Source: Sinomonas terrae (lineage in GTDB: Bacteria; Actinomycetota; Actinomycetes; Actinomycetales; Micrococcaceae). From it: DNA of 64,000 bases. Location: NCBI RefSeq assembly GCF_022539255.1, contig NZ_JAKZBV010000001.1, positions 930,001-994,000 of the forward strand, read 5' to 3'. Position 1 is the first letter of the stretch. Each line of letters starts with the position of its first letter. The translations under genes and the position numbers were made by a program. The notes below the pieces were generated by a model. It ran no database searches. It was not told the DNA's origin and was given only the letters and a program-made list of their open reading frames with translations. Below are positions 31,535-39,560 of the stretch, piece after piece.

Positions 31535-33238
31535 GTGTCCAACCGCGCCGACATCGTCCGCGATCCCGCCCAAGACGCCCACTGGTGGCGGCAGGCGACC
31601 GTCTATCAGATCTACCCCCGCAGCTTCGCCGACTCGAATGGCGACGGCCTCGGCGACCTCAAGGGCATCACCTCGAAGGTCCAGTACCTCAAGGATCTGG
31701 GGGTCGACGCCGTCTGGCTGAGCCCGTTCTACCCGTCGGCGCTCGCTGACGGCGGTTACGACGTCGACGACTACCGCAACGTCGACCCCCGCCTCGGCAC
31801 CCTCGAGGACTTCGACGAGATGGCGGCCGCGCTCCACGCGGCGGGCATCAAGGTGATCGTCGACATCGTCCCGAACCACACATCGAACCGTCACGAGTGG
31901 TTCAAGGAGGCGCTTGCCTCCCCGAGGGGTTCCGCCGCCCGCGGCCGCTACATCTTCCGGGAAGGCCTCGGCGAGAACGGCGAACTGCCGCCGAATGAAT
32001 GGACCTCGATGTTCGGCGGAAGCGCCTGGGAGCGCGTGACCGAACCCGACGGGACGCCCGGCCAGTGGTACCTCCACCTGTTCGCGAAGGAGCAGCCCGA
32101 CCTCGACTGGGACAACCCCGAGGTCCACGAGGACTTCCTCAAGACCCTCCGGTTCTGGTCGGACCGCGGGGCGGACGGGTTCCGGGTCGACGTGGCGCAT
32201 GCCCTCAAGAAGGACATGGATGCGGAGCTTCCGAGCCTCGAGCTGCTCCACCGCGCCGATCTCTTCAGCAAGGGCGAGCACCCGCTCTGGGACCGCGACG
32301 AGGTGCATTCCATCTACGCCGAGTGGCGCAAGGTGTTCAACGAGTACAACCCTCCGCGGACCGCCGTCGCCGAGGCGTGGGTGCACGCCGATCGCCGCGC
32401 GCGCTATGCGTCCCCGGAGGGCCTCGGCCAGGCCTTCAACTTCGACCTGCTCAAGGCCGACTTCGACGCCTCGCAGTTCCGCACGATCATCAGCAAGAAC
32501 CTCGCGGAGGCCGCGGCGACGGGTGCCTCCTCGACGTGGGTCTTCTCCAACCATGACGTGGTCCGCCACGCGACCCGCTACGGCCTTCCGAAGGGCAGCG
32601 GCCGCGAGGAAGGATCGGGGGCCGACGGCAAGGACTGGCTGCTCGAGGGCGGCGACCCTGCTCAGGTCGACGCCGAGCGGGGCCTGCGGCGCGCAAAGGC
32701 GGCCACGCTGCTCATGCTCGCGCTCCCGGGCTCGGCCTACCTGTACCAGGGCGAGGAACTCGGCCTTCAGGAAGTCGGCCAGATCCCGGACGAGGACCGT
32801 CAGGACCCCACCTTCTTCCGGAACAAGGGCGTCGAGGTGGGCCGCGACGGCTGCCGCGTTCCCCTGCCGTGGGAGGCTGCACCAGCCGAGGGTTCCTCGT
32901 TCGGCTTCGGCTCGAACGGCTCGCACCTCCCGCAGCCCGCGTGGTTCGCGGACTATGCGGCGAGCGTCCAAGCGGCCGACGCCGGCTCGACCCTCTCGTT
33001 CTACCGCCGGGCTCTCAAGCTCCGACACGAGCTGCAGGCAGCCGAGGCGCTCGGCTGGCAGGATTCCGCGGACGACGACGTGCTGCACTTCGTGCGGCCG
33101 GGCGGCTGGCACGTCGTGGCCAACTTCGGGACGGCCCCCGTGGTGCTGCCCGAGGGCGAGGTGCTCATCGCGAGCGCCGACGTCGAGGGCGGCAAGCTCC
33201 CGGGCGAGGCGACCGCGTGGGTGCGCGTGGCGGGTTGA
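31535..33238 (+). CDS. GH13 alpha-glucosidase
   Basis: A 567-residue cytoplasmic glycoside hydrolase (no signal peptide) of the oligo-1,6-glucosidase group of GH13, which releases glucose from short alpha-glucosides such as maltose, isomaltose or sucrose analogues. The (beta/alpha)8 barrel begins WWRQATVYQIYPRSFADSNGDGLGDL. Conserved region I is VDIVPNHTS; region II with the nucleophile is DGFRVDVAHAL (D about 217), the acid/base is in VAEAWV (E about 278), and region IV is FSNHDVVRH (D about 338). The GTG at 31535 follows AAGGAGA. Divergent from the ROK regulator, with a shared operator, and ended by an 18-bp hairpin. Confidence 0.93.
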   Translation: MSNRADIVRDPAQDAHWWRQATVYQIYPRSFADSNGDGLGDLKGITSKVQYLKDLGVDAVWLSPFYPSALADGGYDVDDYRNVDPRLGTLEDFDEMAAALHAAGIKVIVDIVPNHTSNRHEWFKEALASPRGSAARGRYIFREGLGENGELPPNEWTSMFGGSAWERVTEPDGTPGQWYLHLFAKEQPDLDWDNPEVHEDFLKTLRFWSDRGADGFRVDVAHALKKDMDAELPSLELLHRADLFSKGEHPLWDRDEVHSIYAEWRKVFNEYNPPRTAVAEAWVHADRRARYASPEGLGQAFNFDLLKADFDASQFRTIISKNLAEAAATGASSTWVFSNHDVVRHATRYGLPKGSGREEGSGADGKDWLLEGGDPAQVDAERGLRRAKAATLLMLALPGSAYLYQGEELGLQEVGQIPDEDRQDPTFFRNKGVEVGRDGCRVPLPWEAAPAEGSSFGFGSNGSHLPQPAWFADYAASVQAADAGSTLSFYRRALKLRHELQAAEALGWQDSADDDVLHFVRPGGWHVVANFGTAPVVLPEGEVLIASADVEGGKLPGEATAWVRVAG

Positions 33239-33274
33239 CCCGCTAGTTCACTCGGCGCAGCGCTGGTATTGCTT

Positions 33275-33319
33275 GAGGCGGCGAGCGGAAGGGACCAAGG
33301 TCCTTCCGCTCGCCGCCTC
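33275..33319 (+). terminator. 18-bp perfect hairpin terminator of the alpha-glucosidase gene
   Basis: GAGGCGGCGAGCGGAAGG (33275-33292) pairs perfectly with CCTTCCGCTCGCCGCCTC (33302-33319) over a nine-base loop. Confidence 0.88.
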
Positions 33320-33359
33320 ACTCGTGGCAGGCTGAGGCGTGACGCGTGAGGAGGCGGAC

Positions 33360-33794
33360 ATGCCCACGGTTGGGGACTACGGACCCGGGGTCCGGCACGA
33401 GGACTTCGAGCTCGACGAGGAGAAATGCTGGGCCTTGCTCGGGTCGTCGGGCATCGGACGGTTCGCGTTCACTCACGGAGGGCGGATCCAGGTCTTCCCG
33501 GTGCATTACGCCGTCCATCGGGGCAGCGTCTACTTCCGTACATCGGCCGAGGGCGTGATCGCGTCGGCCCTCCCGCAGGAGGGTGCGGCCTTCGAAATCG
33601 ACTCGGCCCGGCCCGACGCGCAGGCCGGCTGGTCGGTGCTGGTCTCGGGCACGGCGAGCGCCGTCGAGGACTCCGATCTTCTCACCGAGCTCTTCGGGCT
33701 TGCCGTCGAGGAGCCGTGGGCCGGCGGCATTCGGGACCGGTTCGTGCGGCTCGTTCCGCGGGAATTGAGCGGCCGGCAGGTGTACTTGGCCTGA
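33360..33794 (+). CDS. Pyridoxamine 5'-phosphate oxidase-like flavin-binding protein
   Basis: A 144-residue split-barrel protein of the PPOX superfamily. CWALLGSSGIGRFAF, QVFPVHYAVHRGSVYFRTSAEG and WSVLVSGTASAVED follow the beta-barrel pattern of the family, which binds FMN or the deazaflavin F420 and reduces varied substrates; nitroimidazole-resistance proteins belong here. The real substrate is unknown. The ATG at 33360 has GAGGAGG six bases before it; a GTG at 33339 would take that site into the gene. Single-gene unit. Confidence 0.85.
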   Translation: MPTVGDYGPGVRHEDFELDEEKCWALLGSSGIGRFAFTHGGRIQVFPVHYAVHRGSVYFRTSAEGVIASALPQEGAAFEIDSARPDAQAGWSVLVSGTASAVEDSDLLTELFGLAVEEPWAGGIRDRFVRLVPRELSGRQVYLA

Positions 33795-33946
33795 CTCTTC
33801 TGCTCGGATCGTGAGCCTTCTGGGCAGAGGTCTGAGCAATTTATCAAATCGCTTGACATAATAATTCCGCCGTAGTCCACTGGTACTGGATCGTCGCGCT
33901 GGGGAGCGATTCTTCGACTATTCCGAGAAGTATCAGGAGCACAGCT

Positions 33947-34129
33947 ATGGCTGATGTTGAGCCCCAGATTGCCGAAGGTACCACCGTGGAAGATGGAAGC
34001 TCCGGCCCCGAAAGGGTCAATCCCACACAGCGGACGGCGTCGACCGCGCACGCTCCGGGCATGCGCTCTGGGATCACCTGGTGGGAGGCCTGCGGGGGGT
34101 GGAATTCGAGGTACTCCCTCAGCATCTAG
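33947..34129 (+). CDS. Orphan 60-residue peptide, unknown function
   Basis: I do not recognise this product. It has an acidic, Ser/Thr/Pro-rich first half (starting MADVEPQIAEGTTVEDG), a neutral middle, and an aromatic C-terminus (GITWWEACGG, then WNSRYSLSI) with a single cysteine. The ATG has AGGAGC seven bases upstream, a good ribosome site. The region before it (33835-33900) is AT-rich for this genome and has TTGACA at 33853-33858, so it is probably transcribed from its own promoter. The two-part layout recalls a precursor peptide with a leader and a core, but no modification or export genes are next to it. Confidence 0.45.
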   Translation: MADVEPQIAEGTTVEDGSSGPERVNPTQRTASTAHAPGMRSGITWWEACGGWNSRYSLSI

Positions 34130-34238
34130 GGGGATCAGACGGGTAAGGCGGCGCAGAGGCTCCGGAACCGCGTCTCCCCGAGGGCGCCCACCCGAGGCCC
34201 GATGTGCCACGGGCGCGCGCGGGGGATACCGTGGACCC

Positions 34239-35147
34239 ATGACCTCAACGACCGCCGCCGAATCGCCTCGCCCCACCGGGGCTGATCTCTCCCGCCCCAC
34301 CGGCGCCGATTCCTCCCGCCCAGCCCGCAGCGTGAACCCCGAGATCGCTCGCTCATGGCTGCTGGTCAACGCGATGCGGCCAGAGATCTTCTCCGAGTGC
34401 TCGTCCTCGCGGGCGGACGCGGTCATCCTCGACATCGAGGACGCCGTGGATCCCTCGCACAAGGACGAGGCCCGCGAGAACGTGATCCGGTGGATGCACG
34501 AGGGCGGTCAAGCCTGGGTGCGGATCAACGATGCGACGAGTCCGTTCTGGGCCGACGACCTCGCCGGCCTGCGCGGAACGGCCGGCCTGCTCGGCGTCAT
34601 GCTCGCCAAGACCGAATCCTCGGACCAGGTCACGGAGAGCTACCACCGCATGGACGGCAAGACTCCGGTGATCCCGCTCGTCGAATCGGCCGTGGGCATC
34701 GAGGAGGCCAATCACATCGCCAAGGCTCAGGGCGCCTTCCGCCTCGCCTTCGGCTCCGGTGACTTCCGTCGCGACACGGGCATGGCGGCCACGCCGGAGG
34801 CTATGGCGTACCCGCGGGCGAAATTGGTCGTCGCGAGCCGCGTCGGCGGCCTCCCCGGCCCCATCGACGGCCCGACCGTCGGCACCAACCACCCGATCCT
34901 GCGGGAGCAGAGCGCCATCACCGTCATGATGGGCATGACGGGCAAGCTCTGCCTCGCGGTCGATCAGACCACGGTGATCAACGAGGTCATCAGCCCGACC
35001 CCGAGCGACGTCGCATGGGCCTCCGACTTCATGCGGGACTTCGAGGCGAACGGCCGCGTGATCCGCGACGGCTCCGACCTCCCGCGCCTCGGCCGCGCCG
35101 AGAAGATCATGAAGCTCGCCACCGCCTTCGGCGTGCAGCCGGCCTGA
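34239..35147 (+). CDS. HpcH/HpaI aldolase / citrate lyase beta-like protein
   Basis: A 302-residue CitE-like protein. ADAVILDIEDAVDPSHKDEAR, WVRINDATSPFW, LAKTESSDQV (Mg ligand Glu) and LAFGSGDFRRDTG (Mg ligand Asp) are the family's binding-site motifs. Such enzymes cleave or form C-C bonds in CoA thioesters such as malyl-CoA or citramalyl-CoA; stand-alone CitE-like proteins in actinobacteria are of this type. The exact substrate is unknown. The first 35 residues are a Pro/Thr/Ser-rich extension coded by a 24-base repeat (from 34269 and 34293). The ATG has TACCGT six bases upstream and no ribosome site, so it is probably leaderless. Confidence 0.85.
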   Translation: MTSTTAAESPRPTGADLSRPTGADSSRPARSVNPEIARSWLLVNAMRPEIFSECSSSRADAVILDIEDAVDPSHKDEARENVIRWMHEGGQAWVRINDATSPFWADDLAGLRGTAGLLGVMLAKTESSDQVTESYHRMDGKTPVIPLVESAVGIEEANHIAKAQGAFRLAFGSGDFRRDTGMAATPEAMAYPRAKLVVASRVGGLPGPIDGPTVGTNHPILREQSAITVMMGMTGKLCLAVDQTTVINEVISPTPSDVAWASDFMRDFEANGRVIRDGSDLPRLGRAEKIMKLATAFGVQPA

Positions 35148-35158
35148 ACGAGGAGCCT

Positions 35159-35380
35159 GTGAACGAGTTCTGGGAGACGGCTCCTCCGCTGTACAAGAAG
35201 GTCGTGCTGTCGGGCATGGCCTTCTTGGGTGTCGGGATCATCCTCAACATCGTCGCGAACTTGAGCCACGTCACGTGGCTCCTGTACGCGTCCCTGGTGA
35301 TCATCGGCGTCGGCCTCGTGGCGCACCTTTTCGGCATCGGCATCCGGGCCCGCGAGATGCGCCGTCGGATCCGGGGATAG
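35159..35380 (+). CDS. Small membrane protein, DUF3188-like
   Basis: A 73-residue protein with two hydrophobic helices (about 16-34, VVLSGMAFLGVGIILNIV, and 40-60, WLLYASLVIIGVGLVAHLF) and a basic C-terminus (RAREMRRRIRG). It resembles the DUF3188 family of actinobacterial membrane proteins; the function is unknown. The GTG at 35159 follows ACGAGGAGCC, 11 bases after the CitE-like gene, so it is probably in one operon with it and with the MaoC pair nine bases further on. Confidence 0.75.
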   Translation: MNEFWETAPPLYKKVVLSGMAFLGVGIILNIVANLSHVTWLLYASLVIIGVGLVAHLFGIGIRAREMRRRIRG

Positions 35381-35389
35381 GCTTCTTCC

Positions 35390-35839
35390 ATGGCCATCAA
35401 CCCCGACCTGCAGGGTCGCGTCTACCCGCCCGCCGAGGCGTACGACGTCGCCCGCGAGAAGATCCGCGAATTCGCCCGTGCCGTCAAGGCCGTCCACCCG
35501 GCCCATTTCGACGTCGAGGCCGCGAAGTCGATCGGCTACGCCGATCTGGTCGCGCCGCCGTCGTTCGCGATCATCGTCGCCCAGCGGGCGGACGCGCAGC
35601 TCATCGCGGACCCAGAGTCGGGCATCGACTTCTCGCGCGTGGTGCATGCCGAACAGCGCTTCACACACCACCGGCCGATCGTGGCGGGCGACAGCCTCAC
35701 GGCCGAGCTGCACGTCGACAACGTGCGCGCTATGGGCGGCGGTGCGATGATCACGACCCGCGCCGAGATCGCGTCCGAGTCGGGGGAGAGGGTCGCGACC
35801 ACGACCTCCTCCATCCTTGTTCGAGGGGAGGGCCAGTGA
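35390..35839 (+). CDS. MaoC/FAS1-like dehydratase domain protein (HadA type, UPF0336)
   Basis: A 149-residue hot-dog-fold protein of the UPF0336 type. PAHFDVEAAKSIGYADLVAPPSFAIIV and RFTHHRPIVAGDSL match the N-terminal half of the actinobacterial hydroxyacyl-thioester dehydratase, which in mycobacteria is the non-catalytic subunit HadA or HadC that holds the acyl chain. It overlaps the catalytic-type MaoC gene by four bases, and the two products should form a heterodimer. In this genome type the pair usually sits just before murB, as here. Confidence 0.87.
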   Translation: MAINPDLQGRVYPPAEAYDVAREKIREFARAVKAVHPAHFDVEAAKSIGYADLVAPPSFAIIVAQRADAQLIADPESGIDFSRVVHAEQRFTHHRPIVAGDSLTAELHVDNVRAMGGGAMITTRAEIASESGERVATTTSSILVRGEGQ

Positions 35840-36294
35840 CCACTGCAGGATTCGCCGCAGCGCCTGCGTTCGAGAAGCTCGAAACCGGGCTCGAGATCGG
35901 GCGTCGGGAGATTGCCGTGACGCGCAGCGACCTCGTCAGGTACGCGGGTGCCTCCGGCGACTTCAACCCGATCCACTGGAACAACGACTTCGCCCTGGCC
36001 GTCGAGCTTCCGGGAGTGATCGCCCACGGCATGTTCACGATGGGGGCGGCCGTCCAGCTCGTGGTCGACTGGGCCGGTGACCCGGGCGCCGTCGTCGACT
36101 ACCAGACGCGCTTCACGAAGCCCGTCCCGGTCGCGGACACCACGGGCACGGACGAGCCGGGGGCCGTCCTCGAGGTTGTCGGGGCCATCGGCGCGCTCGA
36201 CGCCGACGCACGGACCGCGCGCGTCGACCTCGCAGTGACCTGCGCAGGGCAGCGCGTGCTGACCAAGGCGCAGGCGGTCGTCCGCCTCCCGTGA
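35836..36294 (+). CDS. MaoC-like (R)-hydratase, catalytic subunit (HadB type)
   Basis: A 152-residue hot-dog-fold protein with the hydratase motif SGDFNPIHWNNDFA, containing the catalytic Asp and His, and GVIAHGMFTMG. It should hydrate or dehydrate (R)-3-hydroxyacyl thioesters, in a dimer with the product of the gene before it. The GTG start overlaps that gene's stop (GTGA), so the subunits are made together. Actinobacteria without mycolic acids also carry this pair, so a role in general fatty acid metabolism is likely. Confidence 0.88.
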   Translation: MTTAGFAAAPAFEKLETGLEIGRREIAVTRSDLVRYAGASGDFNPIHWNNDFALAVELPGVIAHGMFTMGAAVQLVVDWAGDPGAVVDYQTRFTKPVPVADTTGTDEPGAVLEVVGAIGALDADARTARVDLAVTCAGQRVLTKAQAVVRLP

Positions 36295-36317
36295 GGCAGG
36301 CCGACTAAGCTGGACCG

Positions 36318-37382
36318 GTGAGCGAGACCCTCCTTTCCTCCCTGACCACCTCCGCCGTCGGCGGGCCCGCGGCCCGCTTCGAGGAGGCCCGCACGGAGGC
36401 GGAGATCATCGACGCCGTTCGGACAGCGGACGACGCCGGCGAGCCGCTTCTGATCGTCAGCGGCGGTTCGAACCTGCTCGTCGCGGACGAGGGCTATCCG
36501 GGAATGGTCCTCAAGATCGCCTCCGAGGGCCTCGTAGTCGACTCCGCGGACGCATGCGGCGGGGTCTCCGTCGGAGTCCAGGCAGGCCATTCGTGGGACG
36601 ACTTCGTCGACCACGCCGTGCACCATGCGTGGAGCGGTGTCGAGGCGCTTTCGGGCATCCCCGGTTCGACGGGCGCGACGCCCGTCCAGAACGTTGGCGC
36701 GTACGGCTCGGACGTCTCCCAGACCATCTGGCAGGTGCGCACGTGGGACCGCAAGGCGAGCGCCGTCAAGACGTTCGTCCCGTCCGAGCTCAAGTTCGGC
36801 TACCGCGATTCCCTCCTCAAGCAGACGACGAGGGAGGGGTCGCCCCGCTATGTCGTCCTGCGAGTCGACTTCCAGCTCGCACTCGGCCGCATGAGCGCCC
36901 CGGTCCGCTATGCCGAGCTCGCCCGCGGGCTCGGTGTCGAGCCCGGACAGCGTGCCTCGGCCCTCGACGTGCGCCGCGAGGTCCTGCGTCTGCGCGGGTC
37001 GAAGGGCATGGTGCTCGATCCTTCAGACCGGGACACCTATTCGACCGGTTCCTTCTTCACCAACCCCATCCTCTCCGATGAGGCCGCAGCCGCCCTCCCG
37101 GCCGACGCGCCGCGCTACCCGGCAGGGGATGGGCTCGTGAAGACGTCCGCGGCATGGCTCATCGAGCAGGCCGGCTTCCACAAGGGCTACGGGCTCGAGG
37201 AAGACAGCGTGACCGGCGGTCGCGCCTCCCTCTCGACCAAGCACACGCTCGCGATCACCAACCGCGGGGGAGCGAGCGCGAAGGACCTGCTGGCCCTCGC
37301 CCGCGAGGTGCGCGACGGCGTGCGGGCGCGCTTCGGTATCGAGCTCACGAACGAGCCGCTTCTCATCGGACTCGAGCTGTGA
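36318..37382 (+). CDS. murB: UDP-N-acetylmuramate dehydrogenase
   Basis: A 354-residue FAD enzyme that reduces the enolpyruvyl group to make UDP-MurNAc for the cell wall. The FAD domain has LIVSGGSNLLVADEG and SGIPGSTGATPVQNVGAYG. The catalytic serine is in DTYSTGSFFTNP (about residue 240). AAWLIEQAGFHKGYG and LSTKHTLAITNRGGAS match the MurB C-terminal domain, type I. The GTG at 36318 has TAAGCT six bases upstream and no ribosome site, so it is probably leaderless. The TetR gene downstream overlaps it by four bases, an unusual neighbour for murB. Confidence 0.94.
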   Translation: MSETLLSSLTTSAVGGPAARFEEARTEAEIIDAVRTADDAGEPLLIVSGGSNLLVADEGYPGMVLKIASEGLVVDSADACGGVSVGVQAGHSWDDFVDHAVHHAWSGVEALSGIPGSTGATPVQNVGAYGSDVSQTIWQVRTWDRKASAVKTFVPSELKFGYRDSLLKQTTREGSPRYVVLRVDFQLALGRMSAPVRYAELARGLGVEPGQRASALDVRREVLRLRGSKGMVLDPSDRDTYSTGSFFTNPILSDEAAAALPADAPRYPAGDGLVKTSAAWLIEQAGFHKGYGLEEDSVTGGRASLSTKHTLAITNRGGASAKDLLALAREVRDGVRARFGIELTNEPLLIGLEL

Positions 37383-38191
37383 GCGAGGCGCCCGGCCCGC
37401 GGGGCGCCTCTGGGGTGCACGATGAGCGCGTGCGGTTCCGTCACGACGTCGCGGCCGCGGCGGTCCGCCTCTACGCGGAACAGGGCTACGAGGCGACGAG
37501 CACGGATCAGGTGGCCTCCGCCGTCGGGCTCTCGCGCAGCACGTTCTTCCGCCAGTTCCGGTCGAAGGAGGACGTGGTCTTCGCCGATCACGATGCCCTC
37601 CTCGACGAGGCCCGGGCCTTCCTTGCCGAACCCCACTCGGATCCCTGGAGCGCCGTCTGCGCCGCGGCCGAGCTGGTCTTCGCGCACTTCGCCGAGCAGC
37701 CCGAACTAGCTCAGCTGCGCTACGAGGTGGTGAACCGCGAGCCGAGCCTCCGCGACAAGGAACTCGTGACGACCTTCCGATACGAGCGGCTCTTCGAGGG
37801 CTACCTCCGGGCGGCCCTCCCCGGCGCCGCGCCGCTCGACGTCGTGCGTTTCGCCTCGACCGTCATCGCGACCCACAATTACTTCCTCCGCGGCCTCATG
37901 CGCGGAGACGCCGACGCGGACGCGGGCCGCCTGCGCGCCGAGCTCGACGGCGTGCGGCGGCTCTTCGGGGTCCTCCAAGGCTCGGACGACGCCGGGGGCT
38001 CCCGGCCGCGGGAGGCGGACGACGTCGGGACCTCCCCGCCGCGCGAGGCGGACGACGTCGGGACCTCCCTGCCGCGGGAGGCGGACGACGTCGTCGTCCT
38101 TGTCTTTAAACGCTCGGTTCCCGCGTCCGAGGTGGTGCGCCGCGTCGAGGCCGCGCTCGATGGGCCTGAAACTCAGTCCCGCTTGACCTGA
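37379..38191 (+). CDS. TetR family regulator, probable repressor of the acyl-CoA dehydrogenase gene
   Basis: A 270-residue TetR regulator. The N-terminal helix-turn-helix is at about 20-65 (AAAAVRLYAEQGYEATSTDQVASAVGLSRSTFFRQFRSKEDVV), and the ligand domain follows. Residues about 200-238 are an Asp/Pro-rich linker made of 11-residue repeats (READDVGTSPP) coded by a 33-base tandem repeat, followed by a short tail (VVVLVFKRSVPASE). The GTG start overlaps murB (GTGA). The stop codon lies in the operator before the acyl-CoA dehydrogenase gene, so it very likely represses that gene and may respond to an acyl-CoA. Confidence 0.88.
   Translation: MSEAPGPRGASGVHDERVRFRHDVAAAAVRLYAEQGYEATSTDQVASAVGLSRSTFFRQFRSKEDVVFADHDALLDEARAFLAEPHSDPWSAVCAAAELVFAHFAEQPELAQLRYEVVNREPSLRDKELVTTFRYERLFEGYLRAALPGAAPLDVVRFASTVIATHNYFLRGLMRGDADADAGRLRAELDGVRRLFGVLQGSDDAGGSRPREADDVGTSPPREADDVGTSLPREADDVVVLVFKRSVPASEVVRRVEAALDGPETQSRLT
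38009..38095. repeat. 33-bp minisatellite inside the tetR gene
   Basis: Copies begin at 38009, 38042 and 38075, the third cut short; a degenerate earlier copy lies near 37981. The unit encodes READDVGTS plus two residues, so changes in copy number keep the frame. Confidence 0.85.
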
Positions 38192-38212
38192 TACTCAGTT
38201 TCACGGTAGATC
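38167..38212 (+). promoter_or_regulatory. Acyl-CoA dehydrogenase promoter with TetR operator in the spacer
   Basis: -35 box TTGACC (38183-38188), 18-base spacer, -10 box TAGATC (38207-38212), six bases before the GTG start at 38219. The spacer is filled by TGATACTCAGTTTCA (38189-38203), a near-perfect palindrome of the TGAAACT-N-AGTTTCA kind. A half-degraded second copy, TGAAACTCAGT, lies at 38167-38177, 22 bp upstream, so both sites face the same side of the helix. Confidence 0.8.
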
Positions 38213-38218
38213 TGAGGC

Positions 38219-39400
38219 GTGCCCGACTACGACCTCGAATCCGCCCTCGACACCGACTACTACTCGGTCTTCGAAGGGATCCCCCACGACGATCGCGCGG
38301 CATGGGAGCGTGCCCGCGGATTCGTCGACGAAACCCTCCCGGACGTCAACGGCTACTGGGACCGCGCGGAGTATCCGGTCCACCTCGTCAAGCGGATGGG
38401 CGAGCTCAACCTGCTCGCAGATGGCATCGAGGTGCCAGGGCTCCAGCCCATGAGCCCGCTCGCGGCCGGCCTCGTGAACATGGAGGTCTCGCGGGGCGAC
38501 GGCTCGCTCGGGACAATCGTCGCCGTCCAAGGTGGCCTCGCCCTCCGCTCGATCGCGTTCCACGGTTCCCCGGAGCAGAAGGATCGCTGGCTCGGACCGC
38601 TCGCGCGGGGAGAGGAACTCGGGTCCTTCGCGCTCACCGAGCCGGACCATGGCTCCGACTCGGTCAGTCTCGAGACCACGGCCCGTCAGGACGGCGGCGA
38701 ATGGGTGCTCGACGGCGAGAAGAAATGGATCGGCAACGGGGCCTCCGGCGGGGTCACTGTCGTGTGGGCACGCGACGAGGACGGGAATGTCCGCGGCTTC
38801 CTCGTGGAGCAGGACACGCCCGGCTACGAGGCCGAGGTGATCGAAGGCAAGGGCTCGCTCCGGGCCATCCATCAGGCTCGCATCCGACTCAACGGCGTGC
38901 GCGTTCGTGCGGAGAACGTCCTGCCTGGAGCCCGGACGTTCAAGGACACCTCCCGCGTGCTCGTCGCGACCCGCCTCGGTGTCGCGTGGTCGGCATTGGG
39001 CCATGCGACCGCTGCCTACGAAGCCGCGCTCGCCTACGCCCAGCAGCGGGTCCAGTTCGGGAAGCCGCTCGCGAACTTCCAGCTCGTCCAGGACCGCCTC
39101 TCGCAGATGCTCGCCGAGCTCACGAGCATGCAGCTGCACTGCGTCCACCTCGCGCGCCTCGACGCCGAGGGCCGGATGCACCCGACGCAGGCCTCGATGG
39201 CGAAGTACCACAACACGCGCAAGGCGCGCCTCATCGCGTCCACAGCGCGCGACCTGCTCGGCGGGAACGGCATCCTCCTCGAGAACCACGTCATCCGGCA
39301 CATGATGGACATCGAATCCATCCACACCTACGAAGGAACCGAGAGCGTGCAGGCCCTGCTGATCGGCCGGGACGTGACAGGGGTCGGGGCCTTCGTCTAG
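38219..39400 (+). CDS. Acyl-CoA dehydrogenase, glutaryl-CoA dehydrogenase-like
   Basis: A 393-residue FAD enzyme. FALTEPDHGSDSVSLETTA and WVLDGEKKWIGNG match the flavin-binding region of the glutaryl-CoA dehydrogenase branch; RVQFGKPLANFQLVQ and the catalytic glutamate in IHTYEGTES (about 379) follow. It oxidises an acyl-CoA, possibly with decarboxylation if glutaryl-CoA is the substrate; the arginine that would hold a second carboxylate cannot be settled here. No electron-transfer or ligase genes flank it. The mRNA is probably leaderless (TAGATC six bases before the GTG) and is controlled by the TetR protein encoded upstream. Confidence 0.88.
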   Translation: MPDYDLESALDTDYYSVFEGIPHDDRAAWERARGFVDETLPDVNGYWDRAEYPVHLVKRMGELNLLADGIEVPGLQPMSPLAAGLVNMEVSRGDGSLGTIVAVQGGLALRSIAFHGSPEQKDRWLGPLARGEELGSFALTEPDHGSDSVSLETTARQDGGEWVLDGEKKWIGNGASGGVTVVWARDEDGNVRGFLVEQDTPGYEAEVIEGKGSLRAIHQARIRLNGVRVRAENVLPGARTFKDTSRVLVATRLGVAWSALGHATAAYEAALAYAQQRVQFGKPLANFQLVQDRLSQMLAELTSMQLHCVHLARLDAEGRMHPTQASMAKYHNTRKARLIASTARDLLGGNGILLENHVIRHMMDIESIHTYEGTESVQALLIGRDVTGVGAFV

Positions 39401-39480
39401 CCCTGGCCCCCAACCCTGGCCCCCTCACCCCTGGCCCCCTCACCCCTGGCCCTTCGCCCCTGGCCCCCTCACCCCTGGCC
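39401..39480. repeat. 15-bp tandem array, about six copies
   Basis: CCCTGGCCCCCTCAC and close variants begin at 39401, 39414, 39429, 39444, 39458 and 39473. The first copy starts directly after the stop codon of the acyl-CoA dehydrogenase gene. Confidence 0.88.
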
Positions 39481-39494
39481 GGGACGCTCCTGAT

Positions 39495-39540
39495 GCGCCG
39501 TCACGTCCGCAGGGTGCATACCCTGCGGACGTGACGGCGC
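39495..39540. terminator. 21-bp perfect hairpin terminator
   Basis: The arm 39495-39515 (beginning GCGCCGTCACGTCC) pairs without mismatch with 39520-39540 around a GCAT loop. It is the longest perfect stem noticed in the window. Confidence 0.85.
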
Positions 39541-39560
39541 GACGGGAGCATGATGGACGC

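Noticed and set aside
34267..34320. A signal peptide at the start of the CitE-like protein
   Set aside because: The extension is Pro/Thr/Ser-rich without a hydrophobic core and is coded by a 24-base repeat; it is more likely a disordered tail.
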